NCBI GenBank assembly: GCA_963920705.1
Contig: OY987225.1
Coordinates: 12,170,829-12,234,828 of the forward strand
Length of the DNA: 64,000 nucleotides
Direction of reading: 5' to 3'
Source of the DNA: Odiellus spinosus
Lineage: Eukaryota; Arthropoda; Arachnida; Opiliones; Phalangiidae
This document shows positions 33,190 to 42,339 of the stretch, one piece after another. The stretch's first letter is position 1; each line of letters opens with the position of its first letter. The notes under the pieces were generated by a model. That model saw only the letters and a program-made list of their open reading frames with translations. It made no database searches and had not been told where the DNA came from. The position numbers and the translations under genes are program-made.

Positions 33190-34159
33190 TCTAGTATAAT
33201 ATCATTAGATAACTTTTAGGTCAGAATTTGTTTTTATCCTTATCGCGCGATCTCCCTCTTTTTTTCGTACAAATATTTTTCCATCAATAACCCAATAGAA
33301 TTTTATATCGTTTTTTAGTGTAAATTGTCTGGTTTCATATAAGAGTTTTTTATTATAGGGTGTTAAATGTTCGTTGATATAGAATTTTTTATTATCAAAA
33401 ATTTGGTGTACACTAGAGGCTAGGAGACTTTGACCGTTGAGTTTTTTATAAGCATTGAGGTAAATTTTTTGGGTTACTTCTTCTTTAATTTCACGATAAT
33501 TGGTCTAGGTCTGGTAATGTTAGTGATACCCTTGGATATCTGAATATGTCTGAAATGTATTTCTTTTTATAGGATACATCTAAGCAAATAGCGACAGCAT
33601 TTACTATCTCCAAGAGATTTTCATTGACAGTTTCTTTAAGGCCTACAATTTCAATGTTATTGATAAAATTTTGTTGTTCTACATTAGCCAACCCCAATTC
33701 AAGTGAGGTAACTTTATCTTCTAGGTCACTGTTTTTATTTCTTAGTAAATCATTTTCTTTCTTGACTTCAGATAATAAGCTAGATTGTTTATTTAGTTCC
33801 GTTCCGAAGTCATCGATTTTTGTAGAACAAAATTCAACGGCTTTTTCAAAATCATTAAGTTTTTGCTCAATTCCATCAAGTTGGTTAAGTTTTAATAATA
33901 TTTTGTTAATCTGAGTTGCCATGAGGCCTAGATCAGGTATATTACTTGGCATTGTTGAAAGGTCTTCTTCAAGTTTGGAATTTGACTTACAGTTAATGCA
34001 TTGCCAAATGCTTTTCTTCGCTCCTAGTGTCCGTAGGTTTTCTTCACTTTTAATCGTCGTACATTTTGCATGGAAATAACCTTGGCAGGCACCGGTACAT
34101 TTAATTATTTCTTTCGGATTATTTAAAAGGATATCACAGTGGGAGCAAAGATCACTCAT
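33190..34159 (-). pseudogene. Non-LTR ORF1: PHD-like finger and coiled-coil protein, frameshifted
   Basis: The open frame 33,491-34,159 starts MSDLCSHCDILLNNPKEIIK. Its Cys/His spacing (CxxC...C...HxxC...CxxC) resembles a PHD/treble-clef finger over residues 5-57. A coiled coil follows (residues about 90-160), then an RNA-binding-like part (NNIEIVGLKETVNENLLEIV). The C-terminal part (IFVRKKEGDRAIRI near 33,245-33,290) is in another frame, so at least two indels break it. Such ORF1 proteins bind the element RNA. Confidence 0.75.
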
Positions 34160-34447
34160 TTTTTAAATCGTTTAGTAGAATTTTTCGTATTCATACTCGT
34201 ATTGATTAACTTACTATTTAAACACTGAGCGCACATTTTGTGCGACCGTTCTCGTCGACAATCTAATCTAAGCGTTATATGACTCGCTTTAAGAATGATT
34301 TAAAAATAACTATCCCAAAATTTTCCAAGGAAAAGACTCATAGAAACCCCGAGATTTCTGGTATTTATCTATTTAACAAGCTACCTCTTGTTCTTAAACA
34401 AGAAAATAATTATGTTATATTTAAACGTAAACTTAATCTGTATTTAC

Positions 34448-34627
34448 TGTTATGTTCTTGAAACGTTAAAAGTAAGCACTCAAAGTTAACTAGTCAACTG
34501 CCTTTAATCAACCAATCCAACTTAACATTACAACGATAAACGAAATCTCTTATTTGTTTAGATAAGATAATACAAAATACGAGTGTGTTTGTTTTTTAAA
34601 AGACATAAAAAACAAGAATACATAACA
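34448..34627 (-). repeat. Gypsy-A 3' LTR
   Basis: 180 bp, beginning and ending in the inverted hexamer TGTTAT/ATAACA. One substitution against the other LTR. Confidence 0.95.
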
Positions 34628-34648
34628 TGCCATTCTTAACATCGGAAC

Positions 34649-37600
34649 TTAATTAGATACATAGTCTTTCATCCAATGAGGCTGTCTTCGGATTCGCTCA
34701 GACCGGCGTAGGGCTTGAGGTATTTGGACGGTGTCTGACGACATAGGAATAACTTCGTCGGTACATTCTGTCAATTTCTCGGGAACAGGCTTCAGGACAG
34801 ACTCAGGGCGTTTCTCAGGAATCATGTTAAATTCTTCTGTTGATGAATGATCGTGACGAATATAAAACCGATTTCTAGTATAGATTGCCCCTTCCGCAGT
34901 ACGAATACCATACGACCGTTGTTGTGGACCTAGTTTGATGATAATACCTTGTTTCCATGGCTCCTTTAGGCACTTTCGAAACCATACTTTATCATTTTCA
35001 TTAAGTCGACTAAGCGACTTCGTTTTTAAATTTCCATGTCGCTTTTGGTTTACTTGGCGAGCTTTCAATTCCTTGGTCGCGGATGATATATCATATTGTG
35101 GGGTCAGTCTCTCTGGAAGTGACGGTAATAATGACCTAATTCGTCTTCCCATTAGAAGTTCTGCAGGGGAGGCTAAACCGGACGATGGAGTTATGCGATA
35201 GTCCAAAAGAACCACATGCAGGTCCGTTCCATCAGCAGCAGCCTTAATTAGACTGTTCTTCAACGTTTGAACTGAGCGTTCAACTTGACCATTAGATCTT
35301 GGGTATCGTGGCGACGTTATAATATGGCAAACATCCCATTGCTTATGAAAGTCCCTCATGGCTGCCGAGTCAAAAGGTGGGCCACCATCAGTTATCAATA
35401 CTTCAGGTATTCCAAACCTCGCGTATACTATCTTCATCGCATTAATGACGGCAGGTGCCGTGGTACCATGCATGAGTTGGACTTCGACATATTTGGAGAA
35501 ACAGTCAATAATAAGGATGTAGTGGTTTCCTTTTATTTCAAAGAAGTCGCATCCCAATTTTTGCCAAGGTCTACTGGGCAGCTCATGATCCATTAATGGC
35601 TCATATTGATTGCTCCTCTGGTGGGCCTGACATACATGACATTTTGAAACAAAATCTTCAACATCCTGGCCAATCTTAGGCCAATAAAAGTATTCTCGGG
35701 CTTTTGCTTTTCCCGCCGCTACTCCTCTATGGCCTGTATGAAGTGTATCCAATATGTCTCTTCTAAGGGCTGCCGGGACCACTAAACGCTGTCCACGACA
35801 AAGTAGCCCATCACTTGACAGATATAATTCCGATCGACAGTGAAAATATGGTTTCGCTTGCAGCCGCACATCTGACTTTTCATTAGGCCAGCCATTCTTT
35901 ACATGACAAATCACATCCTGTAATGTGTGATCATCAGCTGTCTTAGTCCTCAATTCATCCCATCTTAACTTGGAGGCCGTGACTATGAGGCAGACTTGAG
36001 ACGGCACCGAGCTAGATTCTTCCAAAAAATATGTAGCGGGGAGCTGTGCCCTCGACAGCGCATCAGCAACCAACAGTTCCTTTCCTGGTACGTATGTTAA
36101 GGTGTAGTTGTACCGATTCAACTTTAGTAACATCCTTTGAAGACGAGGTGAAATGACGTCATACGGCTTTTGGCTTAGTCCCAATAGTGGCTTGTGATCA
36201 GTCTGAACCACCACCGGTAAGCCATACGTATAATAATGGAAACGTTCGAGACCAAAGACAACAGCAAGTAACTCCTTTTCAATTTGGGCATATCTTTCTT
36301 TAGTTTCAGTCAACGATGCTGATGCATATCCAACAGCCCCGTCATTTTGAAGCAGGACAGCACCCAGACCATTTTTACAGGCATCGACTGATAGAACAAC
36401 AGGCTGGTTCTGCTGAAAAAATTTAAGACAAGGCGCCTTAGACAAGGCCGTCTTGATCGCTTCAAAGTCCTGCTGAACATTCAAGTCCCATTGCCAGGCT
36501 GTATTTTGCTTCATAAGCTGACGTAGCGAATGGGTCATAGACGAAAGATTCGGGGTAAATTTGGCCAAATACGTTATCATCCCAAGAAACCGACGTAAAT
36601 CTTCTTTGTTCTTTGGCTGCGTAAACTTCATTACAGCATCTAGCTTCTCTGGGTCTGGTTCTACGCCTTCCTGGGAGATGACATGACCTATGTATTTTAA
36701 CTTCGGTACGGCCAACTGAACTTTCTTAGCATTAAATTTTAGATTTTCCTTCCGAGCGACAGAGAATACTCTTCGCAAGAGCTCACAATGCTCCTTCATG
36801 TCCTTAGAACCAAGAGCAGTATCATCGAAATAGGGGTTAACCGTTGACTCACTAGCAAATATTTCATCCATAGTCCTTTGGAACTCTTCAGCTGCATTGT
36901 TCAAACCAAATGGTAACACCAGGAAACGATATCGCCCCCACGGCGTCGCAAATGTCGTAAGATATGAAGACTCTTCCTCCAATGGTAATTGCCAAAACCC
37001 GTCTTTTGCGTCCAACAACGTAAAGATACTGCATCCGTGAAGCCCTGCAAGTAGCTTATCCGGAGCCGGAATGGGGTAATGTGAGCGCATTATTGCGGTA
37101 TTCAAGCGTCTTGGATCAATGCAAATTCGTATTTTAGTCGGTTTTTCAATTACCACCATGTTGCTGACCCATTCTGTAGGTGTATTAACCTTCGTTATGA
37201 CATTCAGCTCCTCCATTCGGCGTAGCTCCTCTTTAACCCTATCATGCTGGGCTAGGGGAATCTTTCGTGGTGCAGAAATATGTGGACTAGCATCCTTTTT
37301 AAGGTGTATTTTTACCACTCTCTTCAGCTGTCCCATTCCACAAAAGACATCCGCGTATTCTTCCATAATTTTCTTCGGTGTATCAACGGCGGTTTGACAG
37401 ATAGATGCTGATTTTGATTTCACTCGTGTGACCAAACCCAACTGTACGCAAGTGTTAGCGCTAAGAACAGGCCTGACTTCCAATCTGGTCACTATGAAAC
37501 GGAATCTACCCTTCAAGTTTGTGGTTCGTGTCTCACACTCTAGGTCACATTCTCCGTGTACCGGAACTTCATTTCCGCTAAAATCGAGGACTCTTTGGCT

Positions 37601-38671
37601 GGTTTTCTTAATTACTGGTCTTTGAGGTATTTTCTCGAACTGAGTCTTCGTTATGACATTGACCTCAGCACCAGTATCCAACTTAAAGTTAACCATTACT
37701 CCATTAACTCTGATTTCTTCACACCAATTAACGTCGTTTAGTCCAGGAGTGCTACCCACTGTTCCTATATGCAAGAATTCACCCTCATATCCATCGACTT
37801 CTTCATCCCGTTTAACTACTGTATGAATTTGGCCATATTGTTTCTTAGCTTCTGGTTCTGTTTGTTTTTTCCGACATTTTGCAGCAAAGTGGTTCTTAAC
37901 ACCACAGTTTCCACAGATTTTACCAAAAGCCGGGCACTCTTTTGGTGCATGTTGACGTCCACAGTACCCACAGTCTTTGAAGTCCGTGAGGGGCGTGGCT
38001 TTTGCTTGTACTCTTCGCCTTCTCTTCTGCGAATGGCTCGCAGTAGACTGAATACCCCCACGAGCAATGACGTGTACTTCAGTGCGAACTTCATTCATAG
38101 CACTCGCTTGTGCCCTTGCCAATTCGGCTGATTTGCACTCATTCACTATATCTACTAGTGTCTTTTTCGATCTTCCTGCTTCCCTCAGGAGTCGTTCTTG
38201 CAACGCTCTATCCTGAAGACCATGGACTAGTTTATCGCGTAGCATCCTTTCCATGGCTTTTCCATAATTGCACTCTTCAATTGCTAAGCGCAATCGGGAA
38301 TAGAACTCTTGAAATGGCTCGCCTTGTTTTTGGGTGATGCCCAACGCAATAAACGACGCCGAGATTTCATTAGTATACGCATCATATTGCTTATCAAATT
38401 CATCGAGAATTTGCTTTAGCGTGACTTCTTCGGTCTTTGGCAAAGGTGTGAGATTGAATAAGCGATACTGTTGCTTCAGGTCGTCCCCGCATACGTGTCG
38501 AAACAAAGCCGTCTTCGTGGATTCTTCCTCTGAGTCATACTTTAATGCTGCGAGGTAATCCAAAAAGTCCTGTCGCCAAAATTTCCACGCTTCAGCCGGA
38601 TTAGGCCCCGCATAAAAAGGCTTGATATTCGGAATATTACCAGCCATTACCGAACTACGCGAGTACAACAC
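34649..38671 (-). CDS. Gypsy-A Gag-Pol polyprotein (1,340 residues, single frame)
   Basis: Order of domains: gag capsid (residues about 10-200), two zinc knuckles (CGYC...C and CGNCGVKNHFAAKC, about 234-266), aspartic protease (LDTGAEVNVI, about 331), reverse transcriptase (about 455-640; LLDAKDGFW, YFDD at about 614), RNase H (VLSVDACKNGLGAVLL, TDHKPL, VADALSRA), integrase H2C2 finger (HTGHRG...CHVCQ, about 978-1,015) and integrase core (GCDFF, ITDGG, VERS: D, D, E at about 1,042, 1,095 and 1,131). No stop, frameshift or missing catalytic residue is seen, so it may be active. Gag and pol share one frame, with no -1 shift. Met1 or Met9 could start; the ORF opens 64 nt after the LTR. Confidence 0.95.
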   Translation of the reverse strand: MLYSRSSVMAGNIPNIKPFYAGPNPAEAWKFWRQDFLDYLAALKYDSEEESTKTALFRHVCGDDLKQQYRLFNLTPLPKTEEVTLKQILDEFDKQYDAYTNEISASFIALGITQKQGEPFQEFYSRLRLAIEECNYGKAMERMLRDKLVHGLQDRALQERLLREAGRSKKTLVDIVNECKSAELARAQASAMNEVRTEVHVIARGGIQSTASHSQKRRRRVQAKATPLTDFKDCGYCGRQHAPKECPAFGKICGNCGVKNHFAAKCRKKQTEPEAKKQYGQIHTVVKRDEEVDGYEGEFLHIGTVGSTPGLNDVNWCEEIRVNGVMVNFKLDTGAEVNVITKTQFEKIPQRPVIKKTSQRVLDFSGNEVPVHGECDLECETRTTNLKGRFRFIVTRLEVRPVLSANTCVQLGLVTRVKSKSASICQTAVDTPKKIMEEYADVFCGMGQLKRVVKIHLKKDASPHISAPRKIPLAQHDRVKEELRRMEELNVITKVNTPTEWVSNMVVIEKPTKIRICIDPRRLNTAIMRSHYPIPAPDKLLAGLHGCSIFTLLDAKDGFWQLPLEEESSYLTTFATPWGRYRFLVLPFGLNNAAEEFQRTMDEIFASESTVNPYFDDTALGSKDMKEHCELLRRVFSVARKENLKFNAKKVQLAVPKLKYIGHVISQEGVEPDPEKLDAVMKFTQPKNKEDLRRFLGMITYLAKFTPNLSSMTHSLRQLMKQNTAWQWDLNVQQDFEAIKTALSKAPCLKFFQQNQPVVLSVDACKNGLGAVLLQNDGAVGYASASLTETKERYAQIEKELLAVVFGLERFHYYTYGLPVVVQTDHKPLLGLSQKPYDVISPRLQRMLLKLNRYNYTLTYVPGKELLVADALSRAQLPATYFLEESSSVPSQVCLIVTASKLRWDELRTKTADDHTLQDVICHVKNGWPNEKSDVRLQAKPYFHCRSELYLSSDGLLCRGQRLVVPAALRRDILDTLHTGHRGVAAGKAKAREYFYWPKIGQDVEDFVSKCHVCQAHQRSNQYEPLMDHELPSRPWQKLGCDFFEIKGNHYILIIDCFSKYVEVQLMHGTTAPAVINAMKIVYARFGIPEVLITDGGPPFDSAAMRDFHKQWDVCHIITSPRYPRSNGQVERSVQTLKNSLIKAAADGTDLHVVLLDYRITPSSGLASPAELLMGRRIRSLLPSLPERLTPQYDISSATKELKARQVNQKRHGNLKTKSLSRLNENDKVWFRKCLKEPWKQGIIIKLGPQQRSYGIRTAEGAIYTRNRFYIRHDHSSTEEFNMIPEKRPESVLKPVPEKLTECTDEVIPMSSDTVQIPQALRRSERIRRQPHWMKDYVSN

Positions 38672-38717
38672 CGAAACACGACTTATTCAACGCAAAAACC
38701 GTTTTATTGCCGCAAGA

Positions 38718-38735
38718 CAGTCACTTCTGGCACCA
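38718..38735 (-). promoter_or_regulatory. Gypsy-A primer binding site
   Basis: On the minus strand TGGTGCCAGAAGTGACTG follows the 5' LTR directly. It should pair with a tRNA 3' end (CCA terminal); which tRNA was not determined. Confidence 0.75.
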
Positions 38736-38915
38736 TGTTATGTTCTTGAAACGTTAAAAGTAAGCACTCAAAGTTAACTAGTCAACTGCCTTTAATCAAC
38801 CAATCCAACTTAACATTACAACGATAAACGAAATCTCTTATTTGTTTAGATAAGATAATACAAAATACTAGTGTGTTTGTTTTTTAAAAGACATAAAAAA
38901 CAAGAATACATAACA
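38736..38915 (-). repeat. Gypsy-A 5' LTR
   Basis: 180 bp, identical to the 3' LTR except at 38,869. It contains the promoter of the element by family analogy; no TATA box was assigned. Confidence 0.95.
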
Positions 38916-39318
38916 TTTACTAGAGTAGCTAAAACTTAAATTTAACTTAAAAATAGCGATATACGTAAATAACATTCAAAATCAAATCATTGTAGATTAT
39001 AACTCGACCTTGAGTATATTTTACGAACCCCAAAACACTTTGACGAATTTGTTAACATTATTAAATAAATAACCTGTAAATTTATTCCTATCATTGTAAA
39101 ATTAACCTTTTAATCACTGAGATTGTTCTCAATGTCATCTAATCTATGTATAATTCTAACGGAATTTACCGACCCCCACCATAATACAAACTTTGGTTTC
39201 CTTTGGTGGGTTGAATATCACATTAACCCGGTTTGTTATCAATGTAATTATCGAATTGTGATAAAAAATAAAAAAAAAAAAAAAAACATGGTCAAAGATA
39301 TAAATGACTACATACAAC

Positions 39319-39633
39319 CAAGAATTCATTCAGGTTACATAAGAATATGGGAGGGCCGCGATTCAATAACCATCCTCCCAAACTTTGTAGCAAAAGTTCG
39401 TCTACTTCGAATCGATTTTTCAAGTAAATCGCTCCTAACATCTATTATTAACCCGCGCTACTAACGACCTTGACATAATATTTTGGGTAATAAAAATTGA
39501 GCCGACCGAAAAAAGATCTAAGCGTACAAATGTTGCGAAAATTGCAGACGAACTTTGTTACAAAGTTTGGGAGGATGGTACCAGAGGCTAAAGCTATGCT
39601 CCCATATTCTTATGGAGCCTGAATGGATTCTTG
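39319..39633. mobile_element. 315-bp foldback MITE in the gypsy-B integrase (right-arm copy)
   Basis: Mirror of 29,517-29,831, with flanking heptamer ATACAAC on both sides. The gypsy-B frame runs ...NDYIQ on its left and HCDICRTHD on its right, so it interrupts the integrase zinc module. Confidence 0.85.
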
Positions 39634-40572
39634 ATACAACACTGCGACATATGCAGAACGCACGATAGAGCCAACAGCGCAACACCGATCCAACCACTGC
39701 CGATTCCGCCGGGACCATGGAATCCAGTTGGATCTAATCTGTTTCACCATCATAGTCGCAACTATATACTACTCGTCGATTATTATTCGAAATTCATTGA
39801 AGTTCGAGAAATGAAATCGACGAAAGCATACGCCGTAATAAAATTTTTAGCGTCTCAAATAGCCAGGCACGGTGCTCCGCAAAAGCTGATTAGCGATAAC
39901 GGCCCTCCTTACAATTCGGCTGCCTTTAAGGAGTTTCTATACCAGTGGAACATAGAACATATTACAGCGAGTCCTTATCACCCGAAAACCAATAGACTCG
40001 CAGAAAATCCGTCCAAACGTTAAAAAACCTTCTGGACAAGGTTGCAAAGACCAAAAAGACACTGAAGGAGGTGCTCTTAGAATATACGACTACACCCAAA
40101 GCGTATCTACCATCGTCGGCAGAAATTTTAATGGGCCGAAGATTACGAACGCCACTGACAACGAACCTTTTTGCTTGCATCGCTCCCGCCACACTACCCA
40201 ACTAACGAGATAACGCAAGCGTTAGAAGCAAGACAGCAGAACATGATCTGGCAAGCCGACCAAAGACCAAATAAATCTCTGCCAGTACTCAAAGCTGGAG
40301 ATAAAGTTCGATATCTCGCAGGACCAAGACATTGGCTTAAGGCGGTTGTACAAGAAAATGACAAATATGATTCATTCACCATACGCTCGGAAAATGGGAA
40401 CGTGTACAGAAGAACAAGAATACATCTACGCCTTGCGAATGAATCGAAAACCGGAGCTACAATCAAAGAAAGTCCGAAGGAAAAGCGACCAAAAACAGTA
40501 CAAAACTTTAGCGAAAAAACCAGATCCGATGCTTGTCCGACAGAACGACGAAACAACATTCATCCGCCTTAA
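39634..40572 (+). pseudogene. Gypsy-B integrase and pol 3' end
   Basis: The first frame (to 40,023) has HCDICRTHD (end of the zinc module), GSNLFHHHSRNYILLVDYYS and SDNGPPYNS, then PYHPKTNRLAE. The first catalytic position reads GSNLF where the family has an Asp, so it is changed to Asn; the second Asp and the Glu region are present. The frame breaks at 40,023 and again before 40,171. The last part (40,171-40,572) is an integrase C-terminal, chromatin-contact-like region (AGDKVRYLAGPRHWLKAVV). Not functional. Confidence 0.85.
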
Positions 40573-40676
40573 AACCAAAGCAACGATGCAGACAATCAAC
40601 AAGTGACAAGAAGCGGCAGAGTATTAAGGAAACCAATGCCCTACATTTGTATACCTTAAAAAAAATAAATAAAAGT

Positions 40677-40893
40677 TGTCATAGTAGACCTAGGCCTAAA
40701 TAGGCCTAGGTGTTTGTGATAAGATAACGACACATGATTTAGATAATGATAAAAAACATTAGATTATATATATAAACAATAGCAATGATGTCGGCGCACA
40801 CAGTGTACCGATATATAATGTAAGAGTGTAGTCTGAATAAAATAAAAGTAATACAGACTAAACTAGTCTTGTTCTAATCTCACGACTATAACA
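40677..40893 (+). repeat. Gypsy-B 3' LTR
   Basis: 217 bp, TGTCATAG...ACTATAACA, followed by the target repeat ACCAC. Internal palindrome CCTAGGCCTAAATAGGCCTAGG near its start. Confidence 0.9.
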
Positions 40894-40907
40894 ACCACCT
40901 AATTCAT

Positions 40908-41275
40908 TATTATACAAAAAAGAGGTTGCTTCGCACCCTTAAAAAAACTCGGATAAAGACGACCTAGGACTAATGATAAATATATATACATTAAAGGAAC
41001 TCCATCTTTAGCTAATTTTATTAGTGATACTGATAGAATTTAAAATAAACATCAATGGGAGAGGACGGTTAACTAGGTCGTCTTTATCCGTTTTTTGGAA
41101 AATATATAATAGTAATAAAATCTTTGAAATAGTAGACTAAATCTACTAACTATAATTTTAAAGATATGAAATTGCTCTTTCTCTAACAAATAATTTCTGT
41201 CCCTTCACGGGTTTGATTCGAGTTAGATAAAGAGTTTTTTTAAGGGTGCGAAGCAACCTCTTTTTTGTATAATTT
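40908..41275. mobile_element. Foldback head of repeat A, copy 3
   Basis: It shares with the 27,876-28,240 copy the deletion in one arm that is absent from 11,397-11,911. That fits copying by the B inverted duplication. Confidence 0.85.
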
Positions 41276-41439
41276 CTGTCCTTTTTTCTCCAAAAAATAT
41301 ACACCTTTTCCACATTTCACTATTTTGCTTTATAGGTTTATTGAACCTTAATTCTTACTAATGCTGAATAAAAATTAAAGCGTTTAATTGAGGCTTCAAT
41401 CTATTCGTAATTGAGACCCCGGTACAAATCTCGAAAGGC

Positions 41440-41890
41440 AGAGATTAACTAACCTAACCTTACCTAAGTTGAAAAACAGGGATGGGCTAGTTCAATTGAT
41501 TAACTAACCTAAACTAATCTTACCTAAAATACTACAAGAGGAACGGGTTAGCCCGAGTTATAGGGATTACCTAGTTGGAGGGATGGGCTATTTCCAGGGT
41601 TTAATTAACCTAATTTAACCTTAAAGATTACTTGATGGAATGGGTAACCCGAGGGATTAACTAGTTGGAACGATGGGCTAATTCGAGGAATTAACTAACC
41701 TAACCTAGCCTTACCTAAAATATTACAAATAGCCCGAGCTAAGGATTAACTAGTTGGAGGGATTGGCTAATTAGAGGGATTAACTAACCTAACCTCACCT
41801 TAAAGATTACCAGATGGACGGGGGAGGTCGAGGGATTAACTAACCTAGCCTTACCTAAAATATTACAAGAGGGACGGGCTAGACCGAGCT
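41440..41890. repeat. TTAGG-like tandem region inside repeat A, copy 2
   Basis: CCTAACCTAGCCTTACCTAA, GAGGGATTAACTAACC and ACTAGTTGGAGGGATGGGCT recur about three times. Mirror of 10,790-11,235. Confidence 0.75.
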
Positions 41891-42339
41891 AGAGATTAAA
41901 TTTATAATATTGAATCGCATCGACAAAAAATGAGCATGGAAAGCGAAACAATTCTTTAAAGCAGCATGAGAACATAATTCTGGAGACCAGAAGTATGTGG
42001 CCGTTTATTTAACTCGCCGACATCAATTTCCGTTGCGTATATCCTATTTAACATTCTAAATCTTTATTTTTTATTATAATTAAGTTAGACGTGCTTTAGA
42101 TACAGACTTCAATAATTGGCCAACTACTTAATAGCAACGTTATTACGTAGTTGTAATGACGAAGCTATTGGATCTAAAGCACATCCTAGTCGCAAAACTC
42201 AAGTATTTTAAAAAATAAAGTAGAGATTGAGAACGTTAAACTATAAAGAACAACCCAAACTCCCCATAGGAATTTGGGTAACGTAATGTTAAATTTTTTT
42301 GTTTCGCCACTGGTAAACTTTTATTGTGATAGTAAACTA

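Larger units (their letters stand above)
29866..34272 (-). mobile_element. Non-LTR retrotransposon (jockey/CR1-like)
   Basis: It ends in a poly-A tail (an 18-T run on the plus strand, 29,866-29,883) just inside the gypsy-B integrase zinc-module region. ORF1 and ORF2 read leftward. The 5' end is merged into the right arm of inverted duplication B at 34,273. The 3' 540 bp is present again at 38,921-39,290 and 34,273-34,447. Confidence 0.85.
34448..38915 (-). mobile_element. Gypsy-A: complete young Ty3/gypsy element (4,468 bp)
   Basis: Two 180-bp LTRs (TGTTATGTTC...ATACATAACA) bound a single gag-pol ORF. The target duplication is TTTAC (34,443-34,447 and 38,916-38,920), and the empty site is preserved in the left B arm near 30,225. 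The LTRs differ at one position (G at 34,581, T at 38,869), so insertion is recent relative to everything around it. No envelope-like ORF is present. Confidence 0.95.
26798..40893 (+). mobile_element. Gypsy-B: disrupted Ty3/gypsy provirus (14.1 kb including insertions)
   Basis: Its 217-bp LTRs lie at 26,798-27,014 and 40,677-40,893, flanked by the same five bases ACCAC (26,793-26,797 and 40,894-40,898). A single integration is therefore preserved at both ends. Inside: PBS, gag with frameshifts, then a foreign block (inverted duplication of the element's own 3' end, a non-LTR element, gypsy-A), then the integrase end. Protease, reverse transcriptase and RNase H are missing. The element is not functional. 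Confidence 0.8.
34273..41384. repeat. Inverted duplication B, right arm (interrupted by gypsy-A)
   Basis: It mirrors 27,778-30,401. Homology starts at GCGTTATATGACTCGC (34,273) inside the non-LTR ORF2 end and stops near 41,384 at CTGAATAAAAATT. The arm is about 2.64 kb once the gypsy-A insertion is set aside. Because gypsy-A is in one arm only, it came after the duplication. Confidence 0.9.
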
